The notes under the pieces were generated by a model. It was given only the letters and a program-made list of their open reading frames with translations. It was not told the DNA's origin and did no database searches. 64,000 nucleotides of DNA from Pseudomonadota bacterium (GTDB taxonomy: Bacteria; Pseudomonadota; Gammaproteobacteria; Burkholderiales; Ferrovaceae), in assembly GCA_021796835.1 (NCBI GenBank), contig JAKABO010000001.1, forward strand, positions 62,001-126,000, written 5' to 3'. Of this stretch, positions 62,189-64,000 are shown piece after piece; position 1 is the first letter of the stretch; the number at the start of each line of letters is the position of its first letter. A program made the position numbers and the translations under genes.

Positions 62189-63133
62189 ATGACTCCGAAA
62201 CAGGGATCGTCCAGCCATTATCGAGGAGAAGCGGTGGAGAGTGTTTCTGAATTGAATCGTCGCTACGGTATTCCGGATCAGGTGAGTTTTTGTCAGGATC
62301 CCGGTGGCTTCATCCATGTGGATGTGAAAAACTCATGGGCGTCTGCCCGCATTGCCCTTCAGGGGGCGCAACTGACGGATTGGGTACCGAAAGGCGAAGC
62401 TCCGGTCATCTGGCTTTCAAAAGAAGCCTCCTTCCAGAAGGGAAAGTCGATCCGTGGGGGAGCACCGGTCTGCTGGCCGTGGTTTGGGCCGCATGAATCG
62501 CAAAGAGATTTTCCTGCCCACGGTTTTGCACGCACTGCCCTGTGGGAAATATCGCGCGTGGAATCGCGGTCAGACGGATCCACTCATCTTGTTTTTCGCC
62601 TGCCGGAAGCCGCTTTTCCAAAAAATCAATGGGCTCATGCCACCACCCTGGAAAACCACATCACGATTGGTTCTTCCCTGGAGGTGGATCTCGTAACCCA
62701 TAATCTGGGAAATCAGCCGGTTACCATCGGGCAGGCCCTCCATACCTATTTTCAGGTGGGAGATATCCGTACCGTTCGCCTGCTTGGACTGGAGGAATGC
62801 GTCTACCTTGACAAGGTGGCGGGTGGGGTTCGCAAGATTCAGAAAGGGCCGGTGAATTTTACAGAGGAGACCGACCGTATTTATCTGGGGGCCACAGGGG
62901 ATGTTCTGATCGAGGATCCCCTGATGAAGCGCCAAATCCGGGTCACCAAGAACGGGAGTACCTCCACGGTGGTCTGGAACCCCTGGATTGAAAAGTCGGA
63001 AAAGATGGGGGATATGGGCGACGAGGGCTATCTTCACATGGTTTGTGTCGAAAATGCCAACGCGGCTGAGGATGTGGTCACCCTGGCTCCGGGGGCAGAA
63101 CATCACCTGTGGGTACGCTACACCACCGTCTGA
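62189..63133 (+). CDS. D-hexose-6-phosphate mutarotase (YeaD-like)
   Basis: IWLSKEASFQKGKSIRGGAPVCWPWFGPHESQRDFPAHGFARTALWEI; aldose-1-epimerase fold motifs. Confidence 0.9.
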   Translation: MTPKQGSSSHYRGEAVESVSELNRRYGIPDQVSFCQDPGGFIHVDVKNSWASARIALQGAQLTDWVPKGEAPVIWLSKEASFQKGKSIRGGAPVCWPWFGPHESQRDFPAHGFARTALWEISRVESRSDGSTHLVFRLPEAAFPKNQWAHATTLENHITIGSSLEVDLVTHNLGNQPVTIGQALHTYFQVGDIRTVRLLGLEECVYLDKVAGGVRKIQKGPVNFTEETDRIYLGATGDVLIEDPLMKRQIRVTKNGSTSTVVWNPWIEKSEKMGDMGDEGYLHMVCVENANAAEDVVTLAPGAEHHLWVRYTTV

Positions 63134-64000
63134 ATTTCATCGCCGGATCGTTTCAACCAGAGAAAACCCAGTGCTCCGGCAGCGAGGGATGATAGAAGGA
63201 TGGCCAATTTTGATGCATCGATGATTTCCGCCCTTCCGGCAAAGGCCAGGTTGGCGATGAAGATGGACATCGTGAAGCCGATCCCTCCCAGAAGACCTGC
63301 TCCGAAAATGTGTCGCCACTTCAAGTCGGGCGGAAGTCGACAGACGTTCATTGCGACAGCCAGGAAACTTGCCAGGAAAATACCCACCGGTTTGCCGATC
63401 ACCAGGCCCGCGATAATCCCCCAACTGTTCATGCTCGACAGGCTTTGTTGCCATTCTGGCCCGATGACGAGCCCTGTATTGGCCAGGGCAAACAGGGGTA
63501 GGATAATAAAAGCCACTGGCTTGTGCAGGAAGTTTTCGAGTTGATGGGAAGGCGACTCTTCGTCTTCCGCCTTGGCGGAGAAGGGTAGGCTGAAGGCGAG
63601 CAGGACACCGGAAATAGTGGCATGAACCCCGGATTTGAACATAAAAAACCACATCAGGGCCCCGCCCAGCAAGTAGACCGGTACCGACATGACTTTGAAT
63701 GCCCGGTTAAGAATGAGGAGCAGAATAAACACGGCAAGCGCGCTCGCCAAATAGGTCAGGGAAAACTGCGCGGTATAAAACAGGGCAATCACGATGATTG
63801 CGCCAAGGTCGTCGATCACGGCGAGCGCCGTCAGAAATATCTTCAGTGATGCCGGCACCCGGCTACCCAGCATGGCCAGTACACCCAGAGCAAAGGCGAT
63901 GTCTGTCGCCATCGGTATGCCGGTTCCGGCTTGAGTTGGGGTTCCTGAGTTCAGCATGAAATGAATCGATGCCGGAACGCCGATCCCGCCGAGTGCGGCC
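63118..64000 (-). CDS. nhaA: Na+/H+ antiporter NhaA, N-terminus beyond window edge
   Basis: GIPMATDIAFALGVLAMLGSRVPASLKIFLTALAVIDDLGAIIVIALFYT (NhaA DD motif); frame open to window end. Confidence 0.95.
   Translation of the reverse strand, partial: AALGGIGVPASIHFMLNSGTPTQAGTGIPMATDIAFALGVLAMLGSRVPASLKIFLTALAVIDDLGAIIVIALFYTAQFSLTYLASALAVFILLLILNRAFKVMSVPVYLLGGALMWFFMFKSGVHATISGVLLAFSLPFSAKAEDEESPSHQLENFLHKPVAFIILPLFALANTGLVIGPEWQQSLSSMNSWGIIAGLVIGKPVGIFLASFLAVAMNVCRLPPDLKWRHIFGAGLLGGIGFTMSIFIANLAFAGRAEIIDASKLAILLSSLAAGALGFLWLKRSGDEIQTVV

Overview
The window (about 64 kb) looks like a dense proteobacterial chromosome segment, probably betaproteobacterial; that is an inference from gene content and protein flavour, with no database search run. 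From left to right it holds: the end of a UDP-GlcNAc 2-epimerase; glycogen phosphorylase; a cyoABCDE bo3-type quinol oxidase operon; a cobalamin-riboswitch-led anaerobic cobalamin (cbi) operon; an HD-GYP protein; a small envelope gene trio; transaldolase and a phosphatase; a c-heme sensor kinase / response regulator / GGDEF-EAL signalling operon; and an rpsU-dnaG-rpoD region carrying two toxin-antitoxin modules. It continues with sppA/psiE; a split Aer-like PAS + MCP-CZB pair; a large uncharacterised membrane protein; yceI; an fnr-ompW-hemN block with FNR-like boxes; a TonB receptor; P-II; a purEK + arn-type L-Ara4N operon; trxB; ftsK-lolA; tRNA-Arg and tRNA-Pro; folB and a pteridine reductase; an HI0933-family flavoprotein; a hexose-6-P mutarotase; and the C-terminal part of nhaA. 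The observations I rate highest are: (1) a CbiH/CobJ methyltransferase fused to a HutX/ChuX-like heme-carrier domain and followed directly by a 2Fe-2S ferredoxin; (2) a roughly 0.94-kb integrase-less VapBC mini-island bounded by a 46-bp duplication of the 3' half of tRNA-Ile(CAU); (3) a second TA module (MntA-HepT type) splitting rpsU from dnaG beside another CAU tRNA-like 3' half and an 18-bp perfect hairpin; (4) a sigma28-like promoter in front of a c-heme (CxxCH) sensor kinase linked to c-di-GMP enzymes.
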